Below are positions 9,375-19,257 of a stretch of 36,126 nucleotides of DNA, in pieces (within the stretch, counting starts at the first letter, position 1; every line of letters starts with the position of its first letter). Origin of the DNA: Flavobacteriaceae bacterium CG_4_10_14_3_um_filter_33_47 (lineage in GTDB: Bacteria; Bacteroidota; Bacteroidia; Flavobacteriales; Flavobacteriaceae); the NCBI GenBank assembly GCA_002784145.1, contig PFKE01000103.1, positions 1-36,126 on the forward strand, read 5' to 3'. The notes under the pieces were generated by a model. The model was given only the letters and a program-made list of their open reading frames with translations, had not been told where the DNA came from and made no database searches. The translations under genes and the position numbers were made by a program.

Positions 9375-10178
9375 ATGACCTATAAATTAATTTGTAGTGA
9401 CATTGATGGTACTTTGCTTAATAAAGACAAAGAATTATCAACAGCCACAATTAGAGAAATTAAACGTTTATCACATATTCCGTTTGTTTTAATTTCGTCA
9501 AGAATGCCAAAAGCCATGAGGCATTTGCAACACGAACTAGGAAATACAGATGCGCCCATTATTGCCTATAATGGTGGTTTAATATTGCATAAAAATAAAA
9601 CCATTCAATCAACGGTCATTGATCTTTCAATTTTAGAATCTATTATTAATCATTGCAAAAATACTTCCATTCATATTAGTTTATACCATCATGACGAATG
9701 GTTCGTGCCTTCTCTGGATTATTGGGCAAACAGAGAAATTAATAATACCAAAGTACATCCTGAAAAAAAATCTTATAAAAATGTTTTAGAAACTTGGAAA
9801 CGAGAAAAAAAAGGCGCTCATAAAATTATGTGTATGGGCGAAGAACATGAGATTGATTTTTTATATCATACTTTAGAAAAAGAACATGATGAGGATATTA
9901 TCTTATATAGGTCTAAATCAACATATATTGAAATTTCACATCGTTCTATTTCAAAAAAAACAGCTATTGAAACCTTGATAAATTATAGTTACCCAAATAT
10001 TGCCATGCAGGAAGTTATTGCTTTTGGAGATAACTATAATGATATAGAAATGCTTAAAGCCGTTGGTTTAGGCGTTGCTGTTGAAAATGCTAATGAAGAG
10101 GTTTTGAAAATAGCAAAAAGAGTTACCGATACCAATAAAAATGATGGCGTTGCTAAAATTTTAAGTGAACTTTCCTAA
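9375..10178 (+). CDS. Cof-type HAD-superfamily phosphatase
   Basis: A 267-residue HAD hydrolase of the Cof/YidA type (subclass IIB cap). The nucleophile motif CSDIDGTLLN is at the N-terminus, motif II is ISSRMPKA, and the C-terminal metal motif is AFGDNYNDIEML followed by GVAVENANEEV. Members dephosphorylate small phosphorylated metabolites such as sugar phosphates, FMN or PLP; the substrate cannot be predicted. A TTG two codons upstream (9369) is open, but the ATG at 9375 places the DxD motif at the usual distance. Only 7 bases separate its stop from that of the convergent lectin-like gene. Confidence 0.88.
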   Translation: MTYKLICSDIDGTLLNKDKELSTATIREIKRLSHIPFVLISSRMPKAMRHLQHELGNTDAPIIAYNGGLILHKNKTIQSTVIDLSILESIINHCKNTSIHISLYHHDEWFVPSLDYWANREINNTKVHPEKKSYKNVLETWKREKKGAHKIMCMGEEHEIDFLYHTLEKEHDEDIILYRSKSTYIEISHRSISKKTAIETLINYSYPNIAMQEVIAFGDNYNDIEMLKAVGLGVAVENANEEVLKIAKRVTDTNKNDGVAKILSELS

Positions 10179-10185
10179 TATTATA

Positions 10186-13100
10186 TTATCTAACCAAGCT
10201 AAAATGGCCACGAAATGTTCTAACATTTCCTGAAGTTTCGATAAGTTGGGCAACAAACCAATAATCATCGCCTATTAATTGTTGCCCATTAAAAGTACCA
10301 TCCCAAAATCCGTTTTTTGCATTTATTTGCTTAATTAACTTACCATAACGATCAAACACACTAACTATGGAAGCGTTTGTAAAATCATTTCCTAAGCCTT
10401 TAACGTGCCAAGTATCATTATTTCCATCATTGTTTGGCGTAAAAAATTTAGGAAACCCAAGTATAAAAATATCCAATGTTGCTATACCACATAAGTTTTT
10501 GTCATTAACATAAATGATATGGGCACCAGCTCCTACTCTATCAAAATATGGTTGATCTTGATAAGGGCCATTGATATTATCTAGGGCAAATTCATAATCT
10601 CCAATACCCAAATTATTATTGTCATTGTTGATGGTAATACTGTTATTATCTGATAACTCAACAATGATAATATCTTCTGAAGTTATATTGGCTATAGCAG
10701 ATTCAACGACCGGAAAAGATACTGGAAAAGATTCACACCCAAAATTCGAGGTTGCTAACACCGTATAATTGCCACCAGAGACCACAGTAGCATAAGGCAA
10801 AACACTTACAATTTGTCCGTTTTCATCCATCCATTCATATGTATAATTCCCTTTAGGATTAAACGTTGTTAAAGTAATAGGATTGTTATCCAAACAATAA
10901 ATAGCAGAATTATCCACTTCAAACTCTGGTCGTGGATGTACTGTTAACAACACATGAGGTCCAAGCCCAAAACATTCCCCATTATCATCACTTTCAACTC
11001 TTACATACAATACTTGAGAAAAAGCAGTTTCATTGACATATGAAGTTTGATTTAAAATTTCATTTTGTTCTAATTGCGCATCATTCAAATTTCTAAAATA
11101 ATGAACACTTAAATTTTGTCCTGTCGGAAAATTTGATAGAAGTGATGTAGAAGCATTACTTAAATTAAATTCACGAAATCCGTCAATAACTGTATCATCA
11201 TCACAGTTTTCTAATTCTTGAAGATATCCTTGAGGAAAAGACGTTGTAGAGACCTGTAAATTAACCGTGCAAATTCTATAGCAAGCATTTTCATTTTCTA
11301 CACGAGCATAAACCGTATTTCCGTTAGTATTGTTGTAAAGCGAAGCATCTAAAGCATTCAATCCAGCATTCGCATCATTCCATGTGGCATAATACGAAAA
11401 GGTTAAACCAGCAGAGTTATTAAAAGATATAACATCATTGGCTTCATTTAAATTATAATTGGTAAACCCATCGGGAACACCATCTTCGTCACAATTTTTA
11501 AAAATAATATTGGGTTGAATGACGGGCAATTCATTGACAATAATATTAAAAGAAGCCTCTGTAAAACACGTTGTATTTAAGTTATTTTCAATTCTAACAT
11601 ACATGGTTTGTGAAAATTGAACCGTGTTGGTAAATGCTGTTGGCGTAATGATTGGGTTAGTAAAAGCTGCATCTGTAAAATAGGAAAATGTGAAATCTGA
11701 AGCGGACTTTCCATTAAGCAAAACAGACTCGTTAAGGGTTAAATCAAACGATACAAATCCATTGGTATCGTCTCCATCCATATTGGTATCACATAACTCT
11801 AAATTAGGAATATTGGATTGATTGGGTATTATAACCGTTTCGAAAACAGTAACAGCTACCGGTAATCGTGCAGAACTTTCGCAGGTATTTACAGTTTGAG
11901 AAGCATAATAAGTTGTAGAAATTAATGGTTCCGTTTCATTTAAAGCGGTTCCTCCAATGCTAGACGCATACCACAGAATATTGGTTCCAGTTATTGTTAA
12001 ATCGGCAAACGTAGCATTTTCAATATCACAAAAAGTTTGTATTGCAGGAGCTGTTGGTAAAGGTGTTTTTTGCACATTAAGCGTTACTGCTGTTCTTGTT
12101 TGCGTGGTGCAGCCATTAAGTGTGGCATCCACATAATAGGTTGTGGTATTGTTTAAGCTAGGCGTCGTAAAAGTGTTTCCAGTATGCAATGAAATTCCTC
12201 CTGTTGGCGTATCATACCAATTTATATTGCCAGCCGAGGCTGTAGCAGATAAATTCCCCGAACCAAAATCGCATACTAAAGCGTTTACCGTGGACGTTAT
12301 GGTTGGTATGGAATTAATGGTAGCAACAACTTGCGTTCTTACGCCAGTTAAGCAACCATTTTCTGATGCTAATGCGTAATATGTGGTGGTTGTATTTATA
12401 ACAGGAGTCGTTAACTGATTTCCACTTCCTATAAGATTTCCTCCTGTTGCAGCATCAAACCATAAAATAGTAGCGGTTGGCGTTGTAGCAAAAGCTTCTA
12501 AAATAACACTTCCAGCTCCACAACTTGAATTAGCGATAGTAGTAGCCATTTTAGTAACATAAATTTGTGTACTGGCAGAAATATTTAAAATTGGATCTCC
12601 AGGAGTACCACCATATTCAACGATATAACCTTTAGGCTGATAATCACCACTGGTTCCTCCAGTATTGGATAAATCATTCCAAGAACCTGGAATACCAACC
12701 CCAGGAGCCGTAACATGGGCATAATCTTCATCGCCGGATTGATTGGGTTCACCGGTATTCCAAAAAGCAAAATTTGGGGTCGTTCCATTAATGCCACCAT
12801 TCCAAAAAGTGGTTCCAGCCTCTGGTCCAGTCATCCATTTCCAAACACCTTCTGTTTGTTCATCACTACCACCAATCCATCCGGCACCAGCAGCCTGCTC
12901 GCCAGATAATTGAGCTTCTTCTATAGAGGTTATGGTTGCTAAATAGCCTTTTAAACCAAAATAAGTCCTAACTTCTGCTGCGGCTCGTGCGCTAGTCCAT
13001 GTAATTGACAAGCTAGGCACATATTCATAATAATGCCCTGTTTGCGGTAAAAAATTAACATCGCCAATGGTAAAAGAAAAAAACTTATCTGATGGGTTTG

Positions 13101-13488
13101 TACTTGTGCTTTGAAAAACCACTTCTTTTACGGCTGCTATAGCATCAACATAACTTACCAATGCAGTACCATTTCCTCTTAATGTTAGCTTCCCTTCTAA
13201 AACGCTCCATGTATCTGTAACATTGGGATGGGTCCCTGTTAAAATCAATCTATCTGAACTAGCGTCATAACCTGTTGAAATTTGAACATGAACAGCCTCT
13301 ATGGCTGAATCATCTGAATCAAATATATTAAAATCTGTAACGACATTAATTTGTGATAACGGACAATACACTTGATTTCCAGTTGCTGTTAAAACAGGAG
13401 GATCGTTACTTGTTTGCGACCAAGAACAATGGACAACCAGCAAAAAAAACGTGAAATATAATCGATAAAAATAGGTGTTGTTAAGCAT
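10186..13488 (-). CDS. Secreted C-type lectin / Ig-like protein with T9SS type B sorting domain
   Basis: An 1100-residue modular secreted protein. Domains in order: signal peptide (about 1-24, ending CSWSQ); a beta-sandwich region (about 30-140); a C-type lectin-like domain (about 150-293) with an EPN motif at 247-249 and WND at 270-272, the classical calcium/sugar site; three Ig-like repeats (about 320-545) with the patterns LWFDAATGG, NWYDTPTGG and LWYASSIGG followed by T-T-Y-Y; three longer repeats starting C-D-x-D...DGF (about 560-860); a further Ig/PKD-like part; and a C-terminal gliding-motility-type tail (about 1010-1100, beginning FFTPNNDGNNDTW). That tail directs type IX secretion of the type B class. 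It probably binds surface or environmental glycans; the ligand is unknown. Confidence 0.88.
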   Translation of the reverse strand: MLNNTYFYRLYFTFFLLVVHCSWSQTSNDPPVLTATGNQVYCPLSQINVVTDFNIFDSDDSAIEAVHVQISTGYDASSDRLILTGTHPNVTDTWSVLEGKLTLRGNGTALVSYVDAIAAVKEVVFQSTSTNPSDKFFSFTIGDVNFLPQTGHYYEYVPSLSITWTSARAAAEVRTYFGLKGYLATITSIEEAQLSGEQAAGAGWIGGSDEQTEGVWKWMTGPEAGTTFWNGGINGTTPNFAFWNTGEPNQSGDEDYAHVTAPGVGIPGSWNDLSNTGGTSGDYQPKGYIVEYGGTPGDPILNISASTQIYVTKMATTIANSSCGAGSVILEAFATTPTATILWFDAATGGNLIGSGNQLTTPVINTTTTYYALASENGCLTGVRTQVVATINSIPTITSTVNALVCDFGSGNLSATASAGNINWYDTPTGGISLHTGNTFTTPSLNNTTTYYVDATLNGCTTQTRTAVTLNVQKTPLPTAPAIQTFCDIENATFADLTITGTNILWYASSIGGTALNETEPLISTTYYASQTVNTCESSARLPVAVTVFETVIIPNQSNIPNLELCDTNMDGDDTNGFVSFDLTLNESVLLNGKSASDFTFSYFTDAAFTNPIITPTAFTNTVQFSQTMYVRIENNLNTTCFTEASFNIIVNELPVIQPNIIFKNCDEDGVPDGFTNYNLNEANDVISFNNSAGLTFSYYATWNDANAGLNALDASLYNNTNGNTVYARVENENACYRICTVNLQVSTTSFPQGYLQELENCDDDTVIDGFREFNLSNASTSLLSNFPTGQNLSVHYFRNLNDAQLEQNEILNQTSYVNETAFSQVLYVRVESDDNGECFGLGPHVLLTVHPRPEFEVDNSAIYCLDNNPITLTTFNPKGNYTYEWMDENGQIVSVLPYATVVSGGNYTVLATSNFGCESFPVSFPVVESAIANITSEDIIIVELSDNNSITINNDNNNLGIGDYEFALDNINGPYQDQPYFDRVGAGAHIIYVNDKNLCGIATLDIFILGFPKFFTPNNDGNNDTWHVKGLGNDFTNASIVSVFDRYGKLIKQINAKNGFWDGTFNGQQLIGDDYWFVAQLIETSGNVRTFRGHFSLVR

Positions 13489-13623
13489 AGAATGTATTGA
13501 AATACCGTTTACTTTGATAAAAATTAGATTTTAAAGTTTAGCGCGCAAGTTAATTTGAGCATCTATCAAAAATAATCGTTTAAATATGAATAAAGCATTG
13601 TTTTAATTTTGTTTGTACAATAT

Positions 13624-13811
13624 AACTTGAAAATCTCAGATTTTTTAATTCCTTATTTTAGCAAGCGCTTCGCTTCTTCCCCGTTTGGAATTTGAAAATC
13701 TGTGATTTTCCAATTCCTTATTTTGGCAATCGCTTTGCTTCTTCCCTGTTTGTAATTTGAAAATCTGTGATTTTCCAATTCCTTATTTTGGCAATCGCTT
13801 TGCTTCTTCCC
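13624..13811. repeat. 65-bp tandem repeat (2.9 copies) that includes the 3' end of mazG
   Basis: Three head-to-tail copies with an exact 65-base period lie at 13624-13688, 13689-13753 and 13754-13811. Each holds a hairpin-forming segment (in the third copy AATTTGAAAATC and GATTTTCCAATT around a TGT loop, 13754-13780) plus a 29-base segment that, in the third copy, is the last nine codons and stop of mazG (13783-13811). The two outer copies are therefore detached gene tails with no coding role, since 65 is not a multiple of three. The outermost copy is the most diverged, which suggests it is the oldest or least constrained. This is most of the 294-base gap between mazG and the lectin-like gene. 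Confidence 0.9.
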
Positions 13812-14562
13812 AAAATACATCCATTTCAGCCAAGGACATATCTTTAAGTGGCTTGTTGATGACTTTAGCTTTTTCTTCAAGGTACTGAAACCGTTTTAAA
13901 AACTTTTTATTGGTGCGCTCCAAGGCATTTTCGGGGTTTATTTTTAAAAATCGGGCATAGTTTACCATAGAAAACAACACGTCACCAAACTCACTTTCCA
14001 TTGCATCTACATTGCCATTTTTTACTTCTTCTTTAAATTCGGCTAGTTCTTCTTCAACCTTTTCCCAAACTTGGTTGGGTTCTTCCCAATCAAAACCTAC
14101 GCCTGCTACTTTTTCTTGTATCCTGTTAGCTTTTACCAATGCCGGCAAACTGTTGGGTACACCTTCCAAAACACTTTTCTTGCCTTCTTTGAGTTTTAAA
14201 TTTTCCCAATTTCGTTTGACGTCCTCTTCATTTTCAACTTTTACATCACCATAAATATGTGGATGTCTGTTTATTAATTTTTCGCAAATGCTATTACATA
14301 CATCAGCAATATCAAAATCATTGGTTTCGCTTCCAATTTTTGCATAAAACACAATGTGCAGCAACACATCTCCCAATTCTTTTTTAACTTCTTCCAAATC
14401 ATTGTCTAAAATAGCGTCTCCTAACTCATAGGTTTCTTCAATAGTTAAATGACGAAGAGATTCCATAGTTTGTTTTTTATCCCACGGACATTGCGCACGC
14501 AACTCATCCATAATGGTCAATAATCTATCGAAAGATTTTAACTGATTTGCTCTTGAATTCAT
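13783..14562 (-). CDS. mazG: Nucleoside triphosphate pyrophosphohydrolase MazG
   Basis: A 259-residue protein with two tandem MazG domains, the layout of the E. coli enzyme that hydrolyses (d)NTPs to the monophosphate and pyrophosphate. Visible: CPWDKKQTMESLRHLTIEET near the start, the metal-binding ETYELGDAI and KKELGDVLLHIVFYAKIG in the N-terminal half, and EELAEFKEEV with SEFGDVLFSMVNYARF in the C-terminal half. The last nine codons lie inside a 65-bp tandem repeat whose further copies extend downstream. The acn terminator lies upstream, between the acn stop and this start, so mazG probably has its own promoter; TATTTTTA about 20 bases before the ATG (one mismatch) is a candidate. Confidence 0.93.
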   Translation of the reverse strand: MNSRANQLKSFDRLLTIMDELRAQCPWDKKQTMESLRHLTIEETYELGDAILDNDLEEVKKELGDVLLHIVFYAKIGSETNDFDIADVCNSICEKLINRHPHIYGDVKVENEEDVKRNWENLKLKEGKKSVLEGVPNSLPALVKANRIQEKVAGVGFDWEEPNQVWEKVEEELAEFKEEVKNGNVDAMESEFGDVLFSMVNYARFLKINPENALERTNKKFLKRFQYLEEKAKVINKPLKDMSLAEMDVFWEEAKRLPK

Positions 14563-14619
14563 TGAAAGTATTTTGGTAAAAATACAATTATATATGATTA
14601 TTGTTAATGGCTTAAATCA

Positions 14620-14647
14620 AAAAATCCAGCAAAAAAGCTGGATTTTT
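14620..14647 (-). terminator. Rho-independent terminator of acn
   Basis: AAAAATCCAGC (14620-14630), a loop of six A, and GCTGGATTTTT (14637-14647) form a perfect 11-bp stem flanked by A and T runs. It lies 22 bases after the acn stop on the minus strand. The symmetry would also allow termination on the other strand. Confidence 0.85.
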
Positions 14648-14669
14648 CTAATTTATACCATCATAAAAC

Positions 14670-16940
14670 TTATGATGCATTTTGCTTTTTAATTAAGTTT
14701 AAAGCAGAACCTGCGTTATACCATTCAATTTGCGCACTGTTATATGTGTGATTTAATTTAATCACGTCCTTACTTCCGTCAGCATGAACCACCTCTAAGC
14801 TTAATGTCTTATCTGGTGAAAACTGGTTTAAATCCAAAAAGTTGAAGGTATCGTCTTCTTGAATTAAATCATAATCTGCTTCATTGGCAAAAGTTAAGCC
14901 CAACATCCCTTGTTTTTTAAGGTTGGTTTCATGAATACGAGCAAACGATTTTACTATAACCGCAGCAACCCCTAAAAATCTAGGTTGCATGGCGGCATGT
15001 TCTCTTGAAGACCCTTCACCATAATTATGATCGCCAACCACCACGGTTTTAATGTCTTTGGCTTTGTATTGACGTTGTACATCTGGCACACCACCATACT
15101 CGCCCGTTAATTGGTTTTTTACAAAGTTTGTTTTTTGGTTAAACGCGTTTACTGCACCAATTAAGGTGTTGTTAGCAATGTTATCTAAATGTCCTCTAAA
15201 ACGCAACCAAGGTCCTGCCATGGAAATATGGTCGGTGGTACATTTTCCAAAGGCTTTAATTAATAATTTAGCACCTGTAATGGCATTTCCAATAGGCTCA
15301 AAAGGCTCTAGTAATTGTAAGCGTTCTGAATCTTGAGCAACTTTAACTTGCACATGGCTACCATCGGCTTCAGGAGCTAAATACCCATTGTCCTTCACTT
15401 CAAAACCTTTTGGAGGCAATTCCCATCCTGTTGGTTCATCAAACATTACTTCTTGACCGTTCTCATTGATTAACTTATCTGTCATTGGATTGAAATCCAA
15501 ACGTCCCGCAATAGCAATGGCTGCTGTAATTTCAGGCGATGCCACAAAGGCATGTGTATTTGGATTTCCGTCGGCTCGCTTTGCAAAGTTCCTGTTGAAT
15601 GAATGGACAATACTGTTTTTAGGCGCATTTTTAGGGTCGCTGTAACGTGCCCATTGACCAATACATGGACCACACGCATTGGTAAATATTTTAGCATCCA
15701 GTTTTTCAAATACTTGAAGAATGCCATCTCTTTCAGCAGTGTATCTAACTTGCTCTGAACCTGGATTAATACCCAATTCCGATTTCATTTTTATGCCTTT
15801 ATCCAAAGCTTGTTGTGCAATGGACGAAGCACGAGATAAATCTTCGTAAGACGAATTGGTACAAGAGCCAATTAAGCCCCATTCTACAGCCATTGGCCAA
15901 TCGTTAGCTTTGGCTTTTTCAGTCATTTCACTTCCTACGGTAGTGGATAAATCTGGAGTAAATGGGCCGTTTAAAAGTGGTCCTAATTCCGATAGATTAA
16001 TATCAATGACTTGATCGAAATAGTTTTCTGGGTTTGCATACACTTCTGCATCGGCAGTTAAATACTCTTTTATATGGTTTGCAGCATCGGCAACATCGGC
16101 CCTATCGGTAGAACGCAAATAACGCTCCATAGATTCATCATATCCAAATGTTGAAGTGGTAGCGCCTATTTCAGCACCCATATTGCAAATCGTCCCCTTT
16201 CCTGTACAAGACATTGAGGTTGCTCCTGGTCCAAAATATTCAACAATAGCGCCAGTTCCACCTTTTACTGTTAAGATTTCAGCTACTTTTAAAATCACAT
16301 CTTTAGGGGCTGTCCAACCCGACAATTTACCAGTTAATCTAACACCAATTAATTTGGGGAATTTCAATTCCCAAGCCATACCGGCCATAACATCTACCGC
16401 ATCGGCTCCACCAACACCAATAGCAATCATTCCCAAACCACCTGCATTTACAGTGTGTGAATCAGTACCAATCATCATACCTCCAGGAAAGGCGTAGTTT
16501 TCTAAAACCACTTGATGAATAATCCCAGCACCTGGTTTCCAGAAACCAATGCCGTATTTATTAGAAACAGATTCTAAGAAATTAAAAACTTCACTACTTA
16601 CAGAATTGGCATGTTTTAAATCGGCACTGGCACCGTCTTTGGCTTGAATTAAATGGTCGCAATGCACCGTTGTTGGCACTGCCACTTTAGACTTTCCGGC
16701 TTGCATAAATTGCAATAAAGCCATTTGTGCTGTGGCATCTTGACAGGCAATGCGGTCTGGGGCAAAATCTACATAATCCTGACCTCTTTTAAAAGCCTCT
16801 GTTGGATTTCCATCCCAAAGATGAGAATATAAAATCTTTTCAGACAGTGTTAATGGTTTACCTACAATATTACGTGCTTTATCAACGCGTTCAGCCATTT
16901 TGGTGTATACACCCTTAATCATATCGATGTCAAATGCCAT
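14670..16940 (-). CDS. acn: Aconitate hydratase (mitochondrial type)
   Basis: A 756-residue aconitase that isomerises citrate to isocitrate in the TCA cycle. The three [4Fe-4S] ligand cysteines are Cys360 ([11 protein letters not shown]) and Cys423/Cys426 ([10 protein letters not shown]); their spacing of 63 and 3 residues is the same as in mammalian mitochondrial aconitase. Other visible motifs are the [13 protein letters not shown] loop and the swivel-domain [18 protein letters not shown]. The length and pattern place it with the mitochondrial-type enzymes common in Bacteroidota, not with E. coli AcnA or AcnB. It appears monocistronic, with a clear terminator downstream and a 185-base gap upstream that contains only a weak promoter-like TTTG-N21-TACTTTTT. 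Confidence 0.96.
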   Translation of the reverse strand: MAFDIDMIKGVYTKMAERVDKARNIVGKPLTLSEKILYSHLWDGNPTEAFKRGQDYVDFAPDRIACQDATAQMALLQFMQAGKSKVAVPTTVHCDHLIQAKDGASADLKHANSVSSEVFNFLESVSNKYGIGFWKPGAGIIHQVVLENYAFPGGMMIGTDSHTVNAGGLGMIAIGVGGADAVDVMAGMAWELKFPKLIGVRLTGKLSGWTAPKDVILKVAEILTVKGGTGAIVEYFGPGATSMSCTGKGTICNMGAEIGATTSTFGYDESMERYLRSTDRADVADAANHIKEYLTADAEVYANPENYFDQVIDINLSELGPLLNGPFTPDLSTTVGSEMTEKAKANDWPMAVEWGLIGSCTNSSYEDLSRASSIAQQALDKGIKMKSELGINPGSEQVRYTAERDGILQVFEKLDAKIFTNACGPCIGQWARYSDPKNAPKNSIVHSFNRNFAKRADGNPNTHAFVASPEITAAIAIAGRLDFNPMTDKLINENGQEVMFDEPTGWELPPKGFEVKDNGYLAPEADGSHVQVKVAQDSERLQLLEPFEPIGNAITGAKLLIKAFGKCTTDHISMAGPWLRFRGHLDNIANNTLIGAVNAFNQKTNFVKNQLTGEYGGVPDVQRQYKAKDIKTVVVGDHNYGEGSSREHAAMQPRFLGVAAVIVKSFARIHETNLKKQGMLGLTFANEADYDLIQEDDTFNFLDLNQFSPDKTLSLEVVHADGSKDVIKLNHTYNSAQIEWYNAGSALNLIKKQNAS

Positions 16941-17125
16941 GTTTTATTTTATTTTAATTTGTGTTTATAAAAAGTACTGCAAAATACGAAATTAATACAA
17001 AGATTTAAAAATAATCCTTGTAATACCATCTTCATTTATATCAATTTGTTATCCTAATATTTAAAAATGAAATAATTAAATTATCGTCAATAATTGCTTT
17101 AAAAAATTGATTTTTCAACCTTAAA

Positions 17126-18274
17126 CTATTCTAAAAATTTTCTTATTTTTTGATGATCTCTTAAATCTGTTAAAGGTTTTTCAAAAAAAATATAGATGCC
17201 TTTAGATGTTACATAAACTAACCATAAATAAATTAAGACCCAAATAATTCGGGACAAAATATCTAATTCTTCAAAAATGATAACATAATCTAAAAGGAAC
17301 AACAAAAAACTGTAATGGAACAAATACATGCTGTATGAGTAAAGGCTGATGTTTAAAATCATTTTTTGTGCTATTTGACTGGAATTTTTCAAGTAATAAA
17401 AATAAGGCAAGGTTATGGCAATGGCTATAGAATTAAGCGGCAAGTAACCAATATTCCAATACCAAGGATGATTCTCTATGGTGACTCCCATGGACGGAAG
17501 GACTATGATGACAACAAACAACATGAAAATACCCATTAAAAACAGTTTATTTTTTATTTTTTTAATGAATGAAGGCTGCGTTTTAAAATAATACAACACA
17601 ATGAAACCATAAAAAATAGCATCTAACCTATAAATAACAATGGCTTTTAAGTTTGAATTCCAAATTTCCAGACTTTGAAAATTAGGGGTATTTACATGGT
17701 AAAAAACCTTCAATAAAAAAAATAGGATGACTAAAAAAATGGATGCCAGCAGAAATATTTTCTCATTAGCCATGTTCCGAATTTTTAATGGTATTTTAAA
17801 AAAACCGAGCAGCATAATGGGAGCTAATAAATAGGCGAATTCTTCAACTGATAAACTCCACGATTCGGGAAAAAAGGCGATGTGAACTTCAGAAAAATTT
17901 TGGAGAAAAAAGACATATTTCCATAATGACCTTGGCAACTCAATACCTAGCAAAAGAGCTATTGAAACATTAAGTATGAGGAATAAAAAATATAAGGGCA
18001 ATGTTCTAAACCATCGACGAACCCAAAAATGCTTTACATCTTTAAATGAAACATGGTTTGATTTAAAGATGCGAAACAAAATACCTCCTATTAAAAAACC
18101 ACTTAAAACAAAAAAGATTTCAACCCCTAAGAATCCAAAAATATTTAAAACATCAAAAAAAGAATGATTGTAACCTTTAAAGATGAACATAGCGTGTGCC
18201 ATAACGACCATAGATATGGCTATGGCTCTCACGACATCTAATCCGAATATTCTATTTTTATAGGTTAATGACAA
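17126..18274 (-). CDS. Acyltransferase family 3 membrane protein
   Basis: A 382-residue polytopic protein of the acyltransferase-3 (OatA/NodX/OafB-like) family. It opens with FGLDVVRAIAISMVVMAHA, which carries the R and H residues typical of the active site, followed by GFLGVEIFFVLSGFLIGG and PESWSLSVEEFAYLLAP, both hallmark motifs. About ten hydrophobic segments are visible. Such enzymes acetylate or acylate sugars on exopolysaccharide, LPS or peptidoglycan from the inner membrane; the acceptor here is unknown. It begins 25 bases after the MoxR gene on the same strand and could be the distal gene of that operon, but there is no glycan-synthesis neighbour to narrow its role. Confidence 0.85.
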   Translation of the reverse strand: MSLTYKNRIFGLDVVRAIAISMVVMAHAMFIFKGYNHSFFDVLNIFGFLGVEIFFVLSGFLIGGILFRIFKSNHVSFKDVKHFWVRRWFRTLPLYFLFLILNVSIALLLGIELPRSLWKYVFFLQNFSEVHIAFFPESWSLSVEEFAYLLAPIMLLGFFKIPLKIRNMANEKIFLLASIFLVILFFLLKVFYHVNTPNFQSLEIWNSNLKAIVIYRLDAIFYGFIVLYYFKTQPSFIKKIKNKLFLMGIFMLFVVIIVLPSMGVTIENHPWYWNIGYLPLNSIAIAITLPYFYYLKNSSQIAQKMILNISLYSYSMYLFHYSFLLFLLDYVIIFEELDILSRIIWVLIYLWLVYVTSKGIYIFFEKPLTDLRDHQKIRKFLE

Positions 18275-18299
18275 TCAAGGATTGATAGAAAAAATTAAC

Positions 18300-19253
18300 T
18301 TAAAATAAACTTTTAATTATAAAATCGTCCGTTATTCCTTCTGCTTCTGCCTTGTAGTTTTTTATAATTCTGTGTCTTAAAATACTTCCTGAAACCGCTT
18401 GAACATCTTCAATATCGGGAGAAAATTTTCCATGAATTACCGCATGAGTTTTTGTAGCCAAAATTAAATTTTGTGAAGCTCTTGGTCCTGCACCCCAATC
18501 CAGATAGTTTTTAATCAAAGCGCTTGCAGCATCAGAATTAGGTCTTGTTTTTCCTACCATGGTAACAGCATATTCAACAACATTATCAGCCACCGGAACT
18601 CTTCTAATTAGGTGTTGAATATCTACAATTTCTTGTGCTGTAAAAAGAGGCAAAACTTTTTCATTGGTATCAGCCGTTGTAGATTTTACTACTTGAACTT
18701 CTTCTTTAAACGTTGGATAATCTAAATTAACCGCAAACATAAAACGGTCTAATTGAGCTTCTGGCAACGGATAAGTTCCCTCCTGTTCAATAGGATTTTG
18801 AGTTGCTAAAACAAAATATGGTAAGCTTAATTCATAATGATGGCCCGCAACCGTAACCGATCGTTCTTGCATGGCTTCTAACAAAGCTGCTTGCGTTTTT
18901 GGAGGTGTTCTATTAATTTCATCTGCTAAAATAATATTAGCAAAAATAGGACCTTTAATAAATTGGAAATGACGATTTTCATCTAATATTTCACTTCCCA
19001 AAATATCACTTGGCATTAAATCTGGAGTGAACTGAATGCGTTTAAAATCCAATCCTAAAGCTTGGGCAATGGTATTGACCATCAAGGTTTTTGCCAATCC
19101 TGGAACACCGATAAGTAACGCGTGCCCACCAGAGAAAATTGCTATCAAAATTTGATTTATAACCTCATCTTGGCCAACAATAACTTTGGCTATTTCAGCT
19201 TTTAAATCTTTATATTTCCTTACAAATTGTTCTACAGCGGTTACGTCGGACAT
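18300..19253 (-). CDS. MoxR family AAA+ ATPase
   Basis: A 317-residue AAA+ ATPase of the MoxR family. Walker A is GVPGLAKT, Walker B is ILADEINRTPPKTQAALLEAM, and the family-typical QERSVTVAGHHYELSLPYFVLATQNPIEQEGTYPLPEAQLDRF region follows as sensor 1 and arginine-finger segments. MoxR proteins act as chaperones that insert cofactors or activate partner complexes, often with von Willebrand A-domain proteins; no such partner follows here. The start is 4 bases after the stop of the SurA-like gene, so it is very likely in the same operon, which suggests a link to envelope protein maturation. That link is an inference from position only. Confidence 0.92.
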   Translation of the reverse strand: MSDVTAVEQFVRKYKDLKAEIAKVIVGQDEVINQILIAIFSGGHALLIGVPGLAKTLMVNTIAQALGLDFKRIQFTPDLMPSDILGSEILDENRHFQFIKGPIFANIILADEINRTPPKTQAALLEAMQERSVTVAGHHYELSLPYFVLATQNPIEQEGTYPLPEAQLDRFMFAVNLDYPTFKEEVQVVKSTTADTNEKVLPLFTAQEIVDIQHLIRRVPVADNVVEYAVTMVGKTRPNSDAASALIKNYLDWGAGPRASQNLILATKTHAVIHGKFSPDIEDVQAVSGSILRHRIIKNYKAEAEGITDDFIIKSLF

Positions 19254-19257
19254 ACGT

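Noticed and set aside
13653-13880. 75-codon minus-strand frame through the 65-bp repeat
   Set aside because: It is a shifted reading of the mazG end and its tandem copies; its tail repeats the mazG C-terminus out of context.
16156-16497. 113-codon frame antisense to aconitase
   Set aside because: It is the mirror of a highly conserved gene with intact iron-sulfur ligands and has no recognisable features.
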